A stretch of DNA of 57,635 bases from RGIG7450 sp045648785 (GTDB taxonomy: Bacteria > Bacillota > Clostridia > RUG12999): assembly GCA_045648785.1 (NCBI GenBank), contig JAZROP010000044.1, positions 1-57,635 of the forward strand, given 5' to 3'. Below are positions 34,098 through 42,255 of this stretch, piece by piece. The notes under the pieces were generated by a model that ran no database searches, was not told the origin of the DNA, and was given only the letters and a program-made list of their open reading frames with translations. The position numbers were made by a program, and so were the translations under genes. Positions within the stretch are counted from its first letter, which is position 1. Every line of letters starts with the position of its first letter.

Positions 34098-35465
34098 ATG
34101 AGAATTTTTGAATATCCTTATGTGATTATAACCATTCTAGCAATAATTTTTATTGTAATGGGACTGATTGGACTGTATTTTACGATGAAATCAGTAAAAA
34201 CAGCAAAAGGTACAGCGGAAAAAAGTTTTTGCGGTATAGGAAAAATAGAAACTGATTTTGAAAAAGCGGGAGCATCTCGGAAAAACCGCACAATTGTATA
34301 CATTTCAATATCTCTTGACAGTATGAAAAGACTATATTCTGAATCAAAGGCTATCAGAATGTATGAACAAATCAAAAAGATTTTATTTAATCATTTATGC
34401 CTTGGAATAGGTGGAGAGATTTCTCTTTATGGCAACGAGAATTTTGTTGCGTTAAACGATTTGGAAACGGGCGAAATGGCAAGGTGTATTGAAAAATGCT
34501 TTCAGGAAATCAACGAAACTTTTGTAAAACATGGTGCAGTAAGCGTCGTCCGTGTGCATTTTGGATATACCTGTACCTGTTCAACAGAAGTTTCGTTTAA
34601 AACCGCTTTTGGGAGAGCAAAACAGGCCTTAAGTATAGCAGAAGACAAAGATGTTCTATACTTCCAATGGGACAGTTCGAACGGAAAAAAATTTGAAAGA
34701 AAAATTAAAATTGAAAACAACATACAAAATGAAATTGACAACAATAGATTTTTTCTTGAATATCAGCCAATTATAGATGCTAAAACAAATAAAATCATGG
34801 GTGCGGAGGTATTGTCCAGACTTAATTCGCCAACAGAGGGAGTTGTAACACCTAAATTTTTTCTTTCAGCTGTAAATAATGTTGGCTTAAATGAAAAGTT
34901 TGATTATTACATATTTGAAAAGAATTGCAAATGGATTTCAAACGATAAAGAAAACCGACTTAAATATGTATATACAATCAATTTTTCGCGTTACACCCTG
35001 TGCGACAAAAACCTGGCTGAAAATTTAATAAACATTATAGAAAAATATGGTATAGACTTTTCGTGTATTGCTGTTGAAATTCTTGAGGATAAAGACTTGA
35101 ATGAGGATGAAAAAACAACAATGATAAAAAATTTAACCCGATTAAAAGAAAAAGGGCTTTTAATTCTTCTTGACGATTTTGGTAAAGGATATACCAGCTT
35201 TGGCGATTTGACGGATTTTGATATAAATATTGTAAAAATCGATAAATCCATAACACAGAACGCCATCAATCAAACGGGCTTTTTAATCCTTAAAAATATT
35301 ATCAGAACAGCTCATGAATTGGGATTTAAGGCACTGTGCGAAGGTATAGAAACAGAGCAACATAAAAAAACAGTAGTTGATGCAGGCTGTGATATGCTTC
35401 AGGGATATTATTTTTATCGTCCAATGCCTGTTACACAATTAGAAACATTATTTGAGAAACAGTAA
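34098..35465 (+). CDS. membrane c-di-GMP phosphodiesterase: degenerate GGDEF plus EAL
   Basis: 455 residues: one N-terminal helix (about 8-30), a GGDEF-fold domain whose loop reads GNENF (about 115-119) instead of GGDEF, and an EAL domain from about 215. The EAL domain keeps every residue I would look for: AEVLSR, NFSRY, AVEILED, LLDDFGKGYTS, VKIDKS, CEGIETEQ and QGYYFYRP. It should therefore hydrolyse c-di-GMP to pGpG, possibly under control of the inactive GGDEF domain. ATG start with CAGGTG upstream. It lies inside the exopolysaccharide run, so it opposes the cyclase at the other end. Confidence 0.87.
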   Translation: MRIFEYPYVIITILAIIFIVMGLIGLYFTMKSVKTAKGTAEKSFCGIGKIETDFEKAGASRKNRTIVYISISLDSMKRLYSESKAIRMYEQIKKILFNHLCLGIGGEISLYGNENFVALNDLETGEMARCIEKCFQEINETFVKHGAVSVVRVHFGYTCTCSTEVSFKTAFGRAKQALSIAEDKDVLYFQWDSSNGKKFERKIKIENNIQNEIDNNRFFLEYQPIIDAKTNKIMGAEVLSRLNSPTEGVVTPKFFLSAVNNVGLNEKFDYYIFEKNCKWISNDKENRLKYVYTINFSRYTLCDKNLAENLINIIEKYGIDFSCIAVEILEDKDLNEDEKTTMIKNLTRLKEKGLLILLDDFGKGYTSFGDLTDFDINIVKIDKSITQNAINQTGFLILKNIIRTAHELGFKALCEGIETEQHKKTVVDAGCDMLQGYYFYRPMPVTQLETLFEKQ

Positions 35466-35476
35466 GGTGATTTGTT

Positions 35477-36418
35477 ATGTTATCAATAATTATTCCTGCA
35501 TATAACGAAGAAAAGTGTATAAAACGCGTACATAGCGCAATACATTCCTTGTTAGCAGAGAACAGCATCGAAGGTGAGTTTATTTTTGTAGATGATGGTT
35601 CACAGGACCAGACTTACCAAAAAATAGCTGAACTTTCTTCGGAAAAAGAAAACATAGTAGGTCTGCATTTTTCAAGGAATTTTGGAAAAGAATCTGCTAT
35701 ATCTGCAGGTTTGGCTGCGGTAAGTGGTGATTGCGCCGTTGTCATAGACTGTGATCTTCAACACCCACCTGAAAAAATAATTGAGATGTATCGCTTGTGG
35801 GAACAGGGGTACGAGATTGTTGAAGGGATTAAAAAAGAGCGTGGGCAGGAAAAAAAGATACATTCTATGGGTGCGAAACTTTTCTATTCTGTTATCAGTG
35901 GTATGGCAGGTTTTGATATGGCAAATTCATCGGATTTCAAGCTTTTGGACAGAAAAGTTGTTGATGTACTTAATACAATGCCGGAAAGAGGATTTTTCAG
36001 AGCTATATCATATTGGGTAGGATACAAAAAAGCAGCGGTTGAATATGATGTAAGAGAGCGTGTGGATGGTGAGTCCAAATGGTCAACGCGGGGACTTGTA
36101 AAGTATGCATTTTCAAATATTTCATCATACTCTACCGCACCAATGCAAACTGTAACAGTTCTTGGGTTTGTAATGCTTATAATATCAGTTATCTTCGGAG
36201 TGTGGGCACTTATTGATAAAATAATCGGAAGAGCGCTTGAAGGTATGACAACGGTTATAATTATAACCATATTCATAGGAAGTATCATTATGATAAGTCT
36301 TGGAATCATAGGATACTATATTGCTCGTATTTATGAGGAAATTAAAGGCAGACCGAAGTATATAATATCTTCTAGGGTAAAAAGCGTAAATAAAAAGCAG
36401 ACAACATATGAGTTATAG
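35477..36418 (+). CDS. GtrB-like polyprenyl-phosphate hexosyltransferase
   Basis: GT2 enzyme with two C-terminal helices (about 230-255 and 262-290), as in GtrB and DPM1-like proteins that load a hexose onto undecaprenyl phosphate. Motifs: IIPAYNEEKCIKRV, FVDDGSQDQT, IDCDLQHPPEKI (metal and nucleotide binding, about 90-101) and the RERVDGESKWSTRGL segment near 195-209. ATG with AAGGTGA upstream, between two EAL genes. Together with the GtrA-like and GtrII-like proteins it completes a side-chain glycosylation module. Confidence 0.87.
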   Translation: MLSIIIPAYNEEKCIKRVHSAIHSLLAENSIEGEFIFVDDGSQDQTYQKIAELSSEKENIVGLHFSRNFGKESAISAGLAAVSGDCAVVIDCDLQHPPEKIIEMYRLWEQGYEIVEGIKKERGQEKKIHSMGAKLFYSVISGMAGFDMANSSDFKLLDRKVVDVLNTMPERGFFRAISYWVGYKKAAVEYDVRERVDGESKWSTRGLVKYAFSNISSYSTAPMQTVTVLGFVMLIISVIFGVWALIDKIIGRALEGMTTVIIITIFIGSIIMISLGIIGYYIARIYEEIKGRPKYIISSRVKSVNKKQTTYEL

Positions 36419-36460
36419 ACTTTTTAAGATAATAAATTACACAAGGAGGAAGTACTCAAA

Positions 36461-37399
36461 ATGGAAGATTTGATTACAATCATAATTTTTAATGCATTTT
36501 TTGTGCAATCTGCTTTTGTTGCAGCGTTACTTCTTCGTATTAAACGAATTCAAAAAAAGACCATTAGAGATAAGTTGACAGAAACAGAAAAGCAAATTAC
36601 TTATAACGACATTCAGTCAGAAGAAAAGAAAAATGTTGAAGATATTTTAAACGGCATTGAAAATAATGAGTTTAAAATGCATCTTCAGTTTGTTGTTGAC
36701 AACAGAACTAAAAAGGTTATTTCGGCAGAAGCACTTTCGAGATGGGAAAGTCCGCAAAGAGGCATTATAGGTCCCGGAAATTATATTAGAAATATGGAAA
36801 CGGCTGGGCTGATTAGCAAGCACGATTTCTATATGTTTGAGCTTGCTTGCCGTCAGCTTGAGAAATGGAATGATACAGAATATAAAGATATATCAATCTC
36901 ATGCAATTTTACAAGAATAACACTTTCTGAGGAAGATTGTATTGATAACCTTAAAATAATTTCAGAGAGGTATAATTTTAATAAATCAAAGCTGGCAATT
37001 GAAATAACCGAAGATGCAATTGAAAAGGACATGGAAACTGCAAAAAGAAATGTCAGACTTTGTAAAGAACTTGGGTTCAGGATTTATCTTGACGATTTAG
37101 GAAGCGGTTATACATCACTTTCCAATCTTTGTGATTATCCCATTGATGTTGTTAAAATTGACCGAGATATTTTGCTTAAAGCTGACACTAAGCGCGGTAA
37201 GGATTTGTTTTCAGGCATCATTGCTCTTGCTCATAGCCTGAATATATATGTAATATGTGAAGGCGTAGAAACAGAAGAGCAAAATAACCTTGTATCGCAA
37301 TCGGACTGTGATTTTATACAAGGGTGGTACTATGCAAAGCCACTTCCTTTAGCAGAATGTGAAACGCTTATAGAGAAGCACGCTTTGAAATATTTATAA
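36461..37399 (+). CDS. membrane-anchored EAL-domain c-di-GMP phosphodiesterase
   Basis: 312 residues: an N-terminal helix (about 4-26), a short linker, and an EAL domain from about 65 to the end. Catalytic and metal residues are present: SAEALSRW, SCNFTR, AIEITED, LDDLGSGYTS, VKIDRD, CEGVETEEQ and QGWYYAKP. No sensor or GGDEF domain. AAGGAGGAAG precedes the ATG. It ends the polysaccharide run; I see no strong terminator before the convergent tRNA. Predicted to lower c-di-GMP near the assembly proteins. Confidence 0.87.
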   Translation: MEDLITIIIFNAFFVQSAFVAALLLRIKRIQKKTIRDKLTETEKQITYNDIQSEEKKNVEDILNGIENNEFKMHLQFVVDNRTKKVISAEALSRWESPQRGIIGPGNYIRNMETAGLISKHDFYMFELACRQLEKWNDTEYKDISISCNFTRITLSEEDCIDNLKIISERYNFNKSKLAIEITEDAIEKDMETAKRNVRLCKELGFRIYLDDLGSGYTSLSNLCDYPIDVVKIDRDILLKADTKRGKDLFSGIIALAHSLNIYVICEGVETEEQNNLVSQSDCDFIQGWYYAKPLPLAECETLIEKHALKYL

Positions 37400-37481
37400 T
37401 ATGTTTTAAAGAATTATTATAAGACAAATGTAATGCGGGTAGTGCGATTGATTTCGCTCGGCTCGCTTTTTTATTATATAT

Positions 37482-37511
37482 AAAAAGAGCAGTTGAAAAA
37501 CTGCTCTTTTT
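37482..37511 (-). terminator. intrinsic terminator of tRNA-Leu
   Basis: On the minus strand AAAAAGAGCAG pairs with CTGCTCTTTTT around an eight-base loop and is followed by a T/A tail, directly after the CCA end of the tRNA. Confidence 0.85.
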
Positions 37512-37597
37512 GGTGCGGATAAGAGGACTTGAACCTCCATGAAATTGCTTTCACATGGACCTGAACCATGCGCGTCTGCCAATTCCGCCATATCCGC
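37511..37597 (-). tRNA. tRNA-Leu (anticodon CAG)
   Basis: An 87-base class II tRNA with CCA encoded. The acceptor stem GCGGATA pairs with TATCCGC; the anticodon arm is CATGG-TTCAGGT-CCATG with anticodon CAG, reading CUG leucine codons; a long variable arm precedes the GGTTCAAGTCC T arm. A misleading open reading frame runs through it. Confidence 0.95.
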
Positions 37598-37602
37598 ATA
37601 TA

Positions 37603-37663
37603 TTGTTGACGGGTTAGCGCCCGACAACAATAAAATTATAACACAGGATGAATAAAAAATCAA
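37603..37663 (-). promoter_or_regulatory. tRNA-Leu promoter and 5' leader hairpin
   Basis: Minus strand: TTGATT (37658-37663), 17 bp, TATAAT (37635-37640) with TG one base before it, an extended -10. The leader between promoter and tRNA can form a hairpin, TTGTTG pairing CAACAA with an inner CGGG/CCCG (37603-37630), probably removed by RNase P. Confidence 0.7.
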
Positions 37664-37693
37664 TAGTTATTTATAAAAAAGTGAAAATTCTTA

Positions 37694-38488
37694 TCAGGAC
37701 AGAAGCATACGGTCGTTAGCAAATTCTCCATGACTTGCCTGCTCAAATTTTTCAAGCAGGTCTTTAACGGTGAGCTTCTGCTTTTCTTCGCCTTCGGCAT
37801 CAAAAATAATTCTGCCTTCGTGCATCATTATAATACGGTTGCCGAGGCGGAGCGCGTCTTTCATGTTATGAGTAATCATAAGTGTTGTAAGCTTTTCGGC
37901 TTCAACAATCTGCTGAGTAATGTCCAGCACCTTTGCTGCTGTTTTGGGGTCAAGAGCAGCGGTGTGCTCATCCAGAAGCAAAAGCTTCGGATTATTCATA
38001 GAAGCCATCAGAAGTGTGACTGCCTGACGCTGACCGCCTGAAAGGAGTCCTACTTTTGAGGAAAGGCGTTCCTCAAGACCAAGATCAAGGCGGGCAAGCA
38101 TTTCTCTGTAAATCTCACGGTCCTTTTTAGTGATAGACCATGAAAGTCCACGGCGTTTTCCGCGCTGCATTGCAAGGGACATATTTTCTTCAATCCACAT
38201 GTCAGCTGCCGTACCAACCATAGGGTCCTGAAAAACTCTGCCGATAAGGCTTGCTCGTTTATACTCAGGGAGTTTGGTAATATTTACGCCGTCGACGAAT
38301 ATTTCACCATCGTCAACTCCGTATGTGCCGGCAACTGCGTTTAAAAGGGTGGATTTGCCAGCACCATTACCGCCGATAACAGTAACAAAATCGCCATCTT
38401 TAAGAGTGAGCGATACATCATTTAATGCGACCTTTTCATTAACGGTACCTGCGTTAAATATTTTTATAACATTTTTAATTTCCAACAT
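37694..38488 (-). CDS. ABC transporter ATP-binding protein (TrpZ-like)
   Basis: 264-residue ATPase energising the importer formed with the next two genes. Walker A is GGNGAGKST (about 39-47), the signature LSGGQRQAV is near 150 and Walker B KLLLLDEHTAALDP near 170 has histidine where most ABC proteins have proline (DEHT rather than DEPT), a feature common in this PF04392-linked group. ATG lies one base after the permease stop with AAGGAGG inside the permease end. Last gene of the operon. Confidence 0.87.
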   Translation of the reverse strand: MLEIKNVIKIFNAGTVNEKVALNDVSLTLKDGDFVTVIGGNGAGKSTLLNAVAGTYGVDDGEIFVDGVNITKLPEYKRASLIGRVFQDPMVGTAADMWIEENMSLAMQRGKRRGLSWSITKKDREIYREMLARLDLGLEERLSSKVGLLSGGQRQAVTLLMASMNNPKLLLLDEHTAALDPKTAAKVLDITQQIVEAEKLTTLMITHNMKDALRLGNRIIMMHEGRIIFDAEGEEKQKLTVKDLLEKFEQASHGEFANDRMLLS

Positions 38489-38489
38489 T

Positions 38490-39386
38490 TTACGCAGCCT
38501 CCTTATGCTTTTTTATTGACTTGGTAAAATAAGTCTTTTTGAGGTAGGGAGTAGCAAGGAAGATTGCAACGACCAAAGCGGAAAGCATTTTTAACAGGTC
38601 AGTGTCAATTCCAAGGAAAATAACAACCTGATATACAATGTAATAAACTATACCACCCACAATAACACCGGACAGACGGACAAAGAAATTTTGTGAAATT
38701 TTTGAAAAAATCGCTTCGCCAATAATAACTGCCGCAAGGCCGATAACGATAGCACCTCGACCGTCGTTTATGTCTGCTTTACCTGAATACTGTGCGAGGA
38801 GTGCACCTGAGAGGGCAACAAGACCATTAGAAAGAATAAAGCCGATTATTTTATTAAAGTTTGTGTTGATGCCCTGTGCTCTTGCCATTTTTTCGTTACA
38901 GCCGGTTGCGCGAATGCCGGTACCATATTTTGTACCAAAGAACCAGTAAAGGAAAATGGCAATAACAACACAAAAGAAAATGAGAACAACGAGTGCTTCA
39001 TCTTTTCTTAGCTGAGTTAAAAGAACATCAAAGGTTCTTGCAGGGAGCGCCTGATTGGCCTTGCCCATTATTTTGAGGTTAACCGACCACAAAATAAGCT
39101 GAGTAAGAATACCTGCAAGAATGGCAGGTATACCCATAATTGTATGAAAAATACCAGTTATAAGGCCGCAAAGCATGCCTGCAATAAGAGCAATTAGCAT
39201 TGCGGGCCAGACATTCCATCCGGCAGCCATAAGCATTGCACAAACCGCCATGCCTGTTACCATTGAACCGTCAACTGTAAGGTCCGCAAGGTCGAGGATT
39301 TTATAAGTAATGTAAACACCGATTGCCATAATACCCCAAATCATACCCTGAGCAATAGCACCGGGAAGGGCTCTGAGAATATCCAT
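38490..39386 (-). CDS. ABC transporter permease (TrpY-like)
   Basis: 298 residues with about eight to nine helices, the branched-chain/BPD_transp_2 type permease fold. The N-terminus (ALPGAIAQGMIWGIMAIGVYITYKIL) and DLTVDGSMVTGM near residues 34-45 are typical of permeases paired with PF04392 binding proteins. Start ATG with AAAGGAG upstream. It sits between the binding-protein and ATPase genes, completing a type-I importer likely for an aromatic amino acid or related small molecule. Confidence 0.87.
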   Translation of the reverse strand: MDILRALPGAIAQGMIWGIMAIGVYITYKILDLADLTVDGSMVTGMAVCAMLMAAGWNVWPAMLIALIAGMLCGLITGIFHTIMGIPAILAGILTQLILWSVNLKIMGKANQALPARTFDVLLTQLRKDEALVVLIFFCVVIAIFLYWFFGTKYGTGIRATGCNEKMARAQGINTNFNKIIGFILSNGLVALSGALLAQYSGKADINDGRGAIVIGLAAVIIGEAIFSKISQNFFVRLSGVIVGGIVYYIVYQVVIFLGIDTDLLKMLSALVVAIFLATPYLKKTYFTKSIKKHKEAA

Positions 39387-39411
39387 AATAAGTCTCCTTT
39401 AAAGCGGATAA

Positions 39412-39440
39412 ATGCCGCCTGCTTTTACAGCAGGCGGCAT
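39412..39440 (-). terminator. intercistronic stem-loop between binding protein and permease genes
   Basis: A perfect 11-bp stem (ATGCCGCCTGC/GCAGGCGGCAT) with a seven-base loop and only a short T run after it on the minus strand. Such elements commonly give partial termination or 3' protection so that the binding protein is made in excess over the membrane parts. Confidence 0.7.
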
Positions 39441-39458
39441 GTTATACTGCCTGTGAAA

Positions 39459-40415
39459 TTAGTTTAAAGGTTCGTAACCTTCAGGAATTTTTATTCCAAG
39501 CTCGTCACAGATTGTTTTGTTATATTTTTTAACAGGGTTGGGATCATAAGCGATAGGCATATCATCAATTTCAGCTTCGCCTTTTAAAATCTGAGCTGCC
39601 ATTTCACCTGTTTTCTTACCAAGTTCGCTGTAGCTGATGGAAAGTGTTGCAATACCACAACCGGAGCAGATACCTGCTTCACCTGCAATGATAGGTGTTT
39701 TTGTGGGAAGAACAACATTGTTGATTGTTTCTGTGCAGGATGCAGCAGTGTTGTCAGTAGGAATATAAAGAGCATCAGAAGCAGCTGCAGCAGCTTCTGC
39801 AACCTGAGCAACATCAGTAGAAGCGGAGAATGCAAATTCTTTAACTGTAAGACCTTTATCTTCAAGATATTTTTTAACAACAGCTACCTGATAAGAAGAA
39901 TTGGGTTCTGCAGAACAATAAAGTAGGCCAACATTTTTAGCTGTGGGAACAAGGTCGATAATCATCTGAGCCTGGTCTTCAAGGGGAGCAAGGTCGGATG
40001 TACCGGAAATGTTTCCGCCTACAGTACCTGTAAAGTTTTCAATTTCAAGAGCAACACCATATTCAGTGATGGAAGTGCCAAGAATCGGGATTGTCATAGT
40101 AGCATTTGCAGCAGCCTGAAGTGCGCCTGTTGCATTAGCCATGATAAGGTCAACATCTTTGGAAACAAAGTCGTTAACAATAGTTGTGCATGTATTGTTT
40201 TCGCCGGCAGCATTCTGTTCAATAAATTCAACATTTTCTGCGCCGAGAGCAGCGATAACTGCTTCTTTGAAGCCTTCTGTTGCAGCGTCAAGTGCTTCGT
40301 GAGTTACAAGCTGACAAATACCGATTGTATATTTGCCGTCATCTTTTGTGCCACAGCCTGCAAACGCAGCTGCGCAAAGAACCACGCAAAGAACTAAAGC
40401 TAGAAGTTTTTTCAT
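39459..40415 (-). CDS. ABC transporter substrate-binding lipoprotein (TrpX-like)
   Basis: 318-residue lipoprotein with a signal peptide and lipobox AFAGC, the modified cysteine being C21. The mature part is the two-lobed PF04392 fold, starting YTIGICQLVTHEALDAAT, with the NATGALQAAANAT hinge region and YIPTDNTAASC in lobe two. Family members bind tryptophan, tyrosine or other small ligands; no T-box or other riboswitch is present to tell which. First gene of the operon, ATG with GAAAGGAAG upstream and a strong promoter. Confidence 0.88.
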   Translation of the reverse strand: MKKLLALVLCVVLCAAAFAGCGTKDDGKYTIGICQLVTHEALDAATEGFKEAVIAALGAENVEFIEQNAAGENNTCTTIVNDFVSKDVDLIMANATGALQAAANATMTIPILGTSITEYGVALEIENFTGTVGGNISGTSDLAPLEDQAQMIIDLVPTAKNVGLLYCSAEPNSSYQVAVVKKYLEDKGLTVKEFAFSASTDVAQVAEAAAAASDALYIPTDNTAASCTETINNVVLPTKTPIIAGEAGICSGCGIATLSISYSELGKKTGEMAAQILKGEAEIDDMPIAYDPNPVKKYNKTICDELGIKIPEGYEPLN

Positions 40416-40458
40416 AAGAATCTTCCTTTCAATGTATAAAATTTAATAACTGTGTATA

Positions 40459-40487
40459 AATATACCACAAACATAAGATTTTGTCAA
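40459..40487 (-). promoter_or_regulatory. promoter of the TrpXYZ-like operon
   Basis: Minus strand TTGACA, 17 bp, TATATT, near-consensus. It diverges from the rnpB promoter, their -35 elements being about 30 bp apart. Confidence 0.8.
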
Positions 40488-40516
40488 CGAAATTTTAATT
40501 ACTTTGTGTTTTTTTG

Positions 40517-40545
40517 TTGACATATAAAAATATGTTATGTATAAT
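40517..40545 (+). promoter_or_regulatory. rnpB promoter
   Basis: TTGACA, 17 bp, TATAAT: a perfect consensus promoter ending 17 bp before the start of the RNase P RNA, as expected for an abundant stable RNA. Confidence 0.85.
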
Positions 40546-40562
40546 TAAACTTATAACAACTT

Positions 40563-40890
40563 GAGTATTCTGGACAATTGCGGGCACATTTGTGCGTGAG
40601 GAAAGTCCGGGCTCCGTAGGGCAGGGATGCCGGATAACATCCGGTGGAGGCGACTCTAAGGATAGTGCAACAGAGATATACCGCCGCATTTTTGCGGTAA
40701 GGGTGGAAAGGCGAGGTAAGAGCTCACCCGCGACATTGGAGACAGTGCCGCGCTGTAAACCCCATCCGGAGCAACATTGGGGAAGTTAAGTTTGCCCGAC
40801 AGTTCCCCTCATATGGCTAAAGCCTGTCAGCAATGGCAGGCGTAGATAGATAATTGTCTGAAAAACAGAACCCGGCTTACAGGAATACTC
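40563..40890 (+). ncRNA. rnpB: RNase P RNA, bacterial A-type
   Basis: Catalytic RNA that trims tRNA 5' leaders. GAGTATTC at the 5' end pairs with GAATACTC at the 3' end (P1). The conserved GAGGAAAGTCCGGGC core lies at about 40597, ACAGAGATA further on, and ACAGAACCCGGCTTAC near the 3' end completes P4. The overall length of about 328 bases and lack of B-type features indicate class A. Confidence 0.95.
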
Positions 40891-40905
40891 ATAATTATAA
40901 AAATT

Positions 40906-40940
40906 GGAGGATGTTGCATTAAGCGACATCCTCTTTTATT
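40906..40940 (+). terminator. rnpB terminator
   Basis: GAGGATGT pairs with ACATCCTC (extended by TGC/GCG), followed by TTTTATTTTTTT. It runs into the stop of the convergent decarboxylase gene. Confidence 0.85.
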
Positions 40941-42255
40941 TTTTTACCACCCGGATTTTGTCAATTCCGTAATAAATAAACAAATCTGCGATTTCTTGTG
41001 TGATTTCTTCCCCGCTTACTGCAATAGGAACAGCCGGGGGACAGGAAACTGTCGGAGCGGCACATATTCTGCCTGTGGCAGATGAGGCCGGAACTGTTTC
41101 TGCCTTCGAAAAGACTGCTTCGCGTATGGACATACAGCGTTTGGGTTGAAAAATGGAGAACGCATTTTTGTGAATAGGTGGGGCTGGAGAAAGCTTTGAA
41201 AACACATTAGCAAGTCTTTCAAAATCCATATTGGTGTTTTGCGGAGTGATCATCAAAACAACATAGTCATTATCGGAAAATTCCGGTTCAATTTTGCTAT
41301 CGCGAAGTTTTTGAACAAGGGCGTGTCCGCTAAAACCTGAGGCGGAAGCGTCCACAGTTATTTTGAGCGGTTCGCTTTCGCAAACGGAAAATCCCATAGA
41401 ACGGATATGTGATTTTATACGGTTTGTTTTTTCAATACAATCGGAAAGCTTTTTCTCAAATCCGTCAGCAAGATAGGCGTTACACAAATCAAGCGATTGT
41501 AAAATCAGATAAGATGGGCTTGTTGAAGAAAATAAGGACAGCTTTTCACGCGCGTTTTTCAAATATTCTGTTGGGGCATTTTCGGATATGTGAAGATATG
41601 CGCCTCCTGTTAAAACTGGAAGTGTTTTGTGCGCGGAATCGCAACATATGGTTGCTCCCAAATGAATAGGATGCAGGGGTTCTTCGAGAAAACCGAGATA
41701 TGCTCCATGGGCATTATCCACCATCAGGGGAATTTCGTATTTTCTGCACACCTCAGCAATTCCGGATATGTCCTGAATATTTCCCAGATAGTCGGGAGAA
41801 GTCAGATAAACTGCAGCCGGCTTTTCAGTTAAAGACAGAATTTTCTTCTCTACGGATTTGGCAGAAATTGTGCAGTTTAAAATGGTTGATGATTCCTCCG
41901 GCATCAGCCACACAGGTTCGTAGTCCAAAAGTGCACAAGCACTGATAAAAGCCTTGTGAACATTTCTTGTTGCCAGTATCTTTTTACCGCCCGAAAGTGC
42001 CAACATTGCGCAAATTGCCGCCGTTGAACCACCGGTCGTATAAAAAGTGTGAGCAGTTTTAAAAAGCTGTGAGGCATTTTTTTCGCTCTCAAATATTATA
42101 CCGCTGGCAGAACTTAGGTTGTCCGCACCGCATATTTCGGTAATATCGAAGGGTTCACAACCAAGACTCGAAATGCCTTTATGCCCCGGCATATGAAATC
42201 GGGAAAAGCCGTTTTCAACATAGTTTTTCACAAAATCTGCTATTGGAGTTTTCAT
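40936..42255 (-). CDS. Orn/Lys/Arg-family PLP decarboxylase-like protein
   Basis: Fold-type-I PLP enzyme of 439 residues, similar to the SpeA/YaaO-type decarboxylases that make polyamine precursors. It starts with RFHMPGHKG (about 19-27), has TTGGSTAA at 73-80, DNAHGAY at 180-186 and the PLP lysine K210 in CDSAHKTLP. The C-terminal part is shorter than in most relatives (about 470-490 residues). Which amino acid it uses is unclear. Its ATG overlaps the SCIFF maturase stop by four bases, so it is translated in the same operon, though no role in ranthipeptide making is known. Confidence 0.82.
   Translation of the reverse strand: MKTPIADFVKNYVENGFSRFHMPGHKGISSLGCEPFDITEICGADNLSSASGIIFESEKNASQLFKTAHTFYTTGGSTAAICAMLALSGGKKILATRNVHKAFISACALLDYEPVWLMPEESSTILNCTISAKSVEKKILSLTEKPAAVYLTSPDYLGNIQDISGIAEVCRKYEIPLMVDNAHGAYLGFLEEPLHPIHLGATICCDSAHKTLPVLTGGAYLHISENAPTEYLKNAREKLSLFSSTSPSYLILQSLDLCNAYLADGFEKKLSDCIEKTNRIKSHIRSMGFSVCESEPLKITVDASASGFSGHALVQKLRDSKIEPEFSDNDYVVLMITPQNTNMDFERLANVFSKLSPAPPIHKNAFSIFQPKRCMSIREAVFSKAETVPASSATGRICAAPTVSCPPAVPIAVSGEEITQEIADLFIYYGIDKIRVVKK

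Noticed and set aside
35884..36309. Antisense reading frame of 141 codons
   Set aside because: It is the shadow of the GtrB-like gene, whose motifs and ribosome site are clear.
37406..37663. Open reading frame of 85 codons on the minus strand
   Set aside because: It runs through the tRNA-Leu gene and its promoter; the MAELADAHGSG-type peptide is a well-known false translation of tRNA-Leu.
40416..40458. T-box or other riboswitch before the TrpX-like gene
   Set aside because: The 5' region between promoter and ATG is only about 40 bases, too short for such a leader.
40592..40789. Open reading frame of 65 codons on the plus strand
   Set aside because: It lies entirely within the RNase P RNA.
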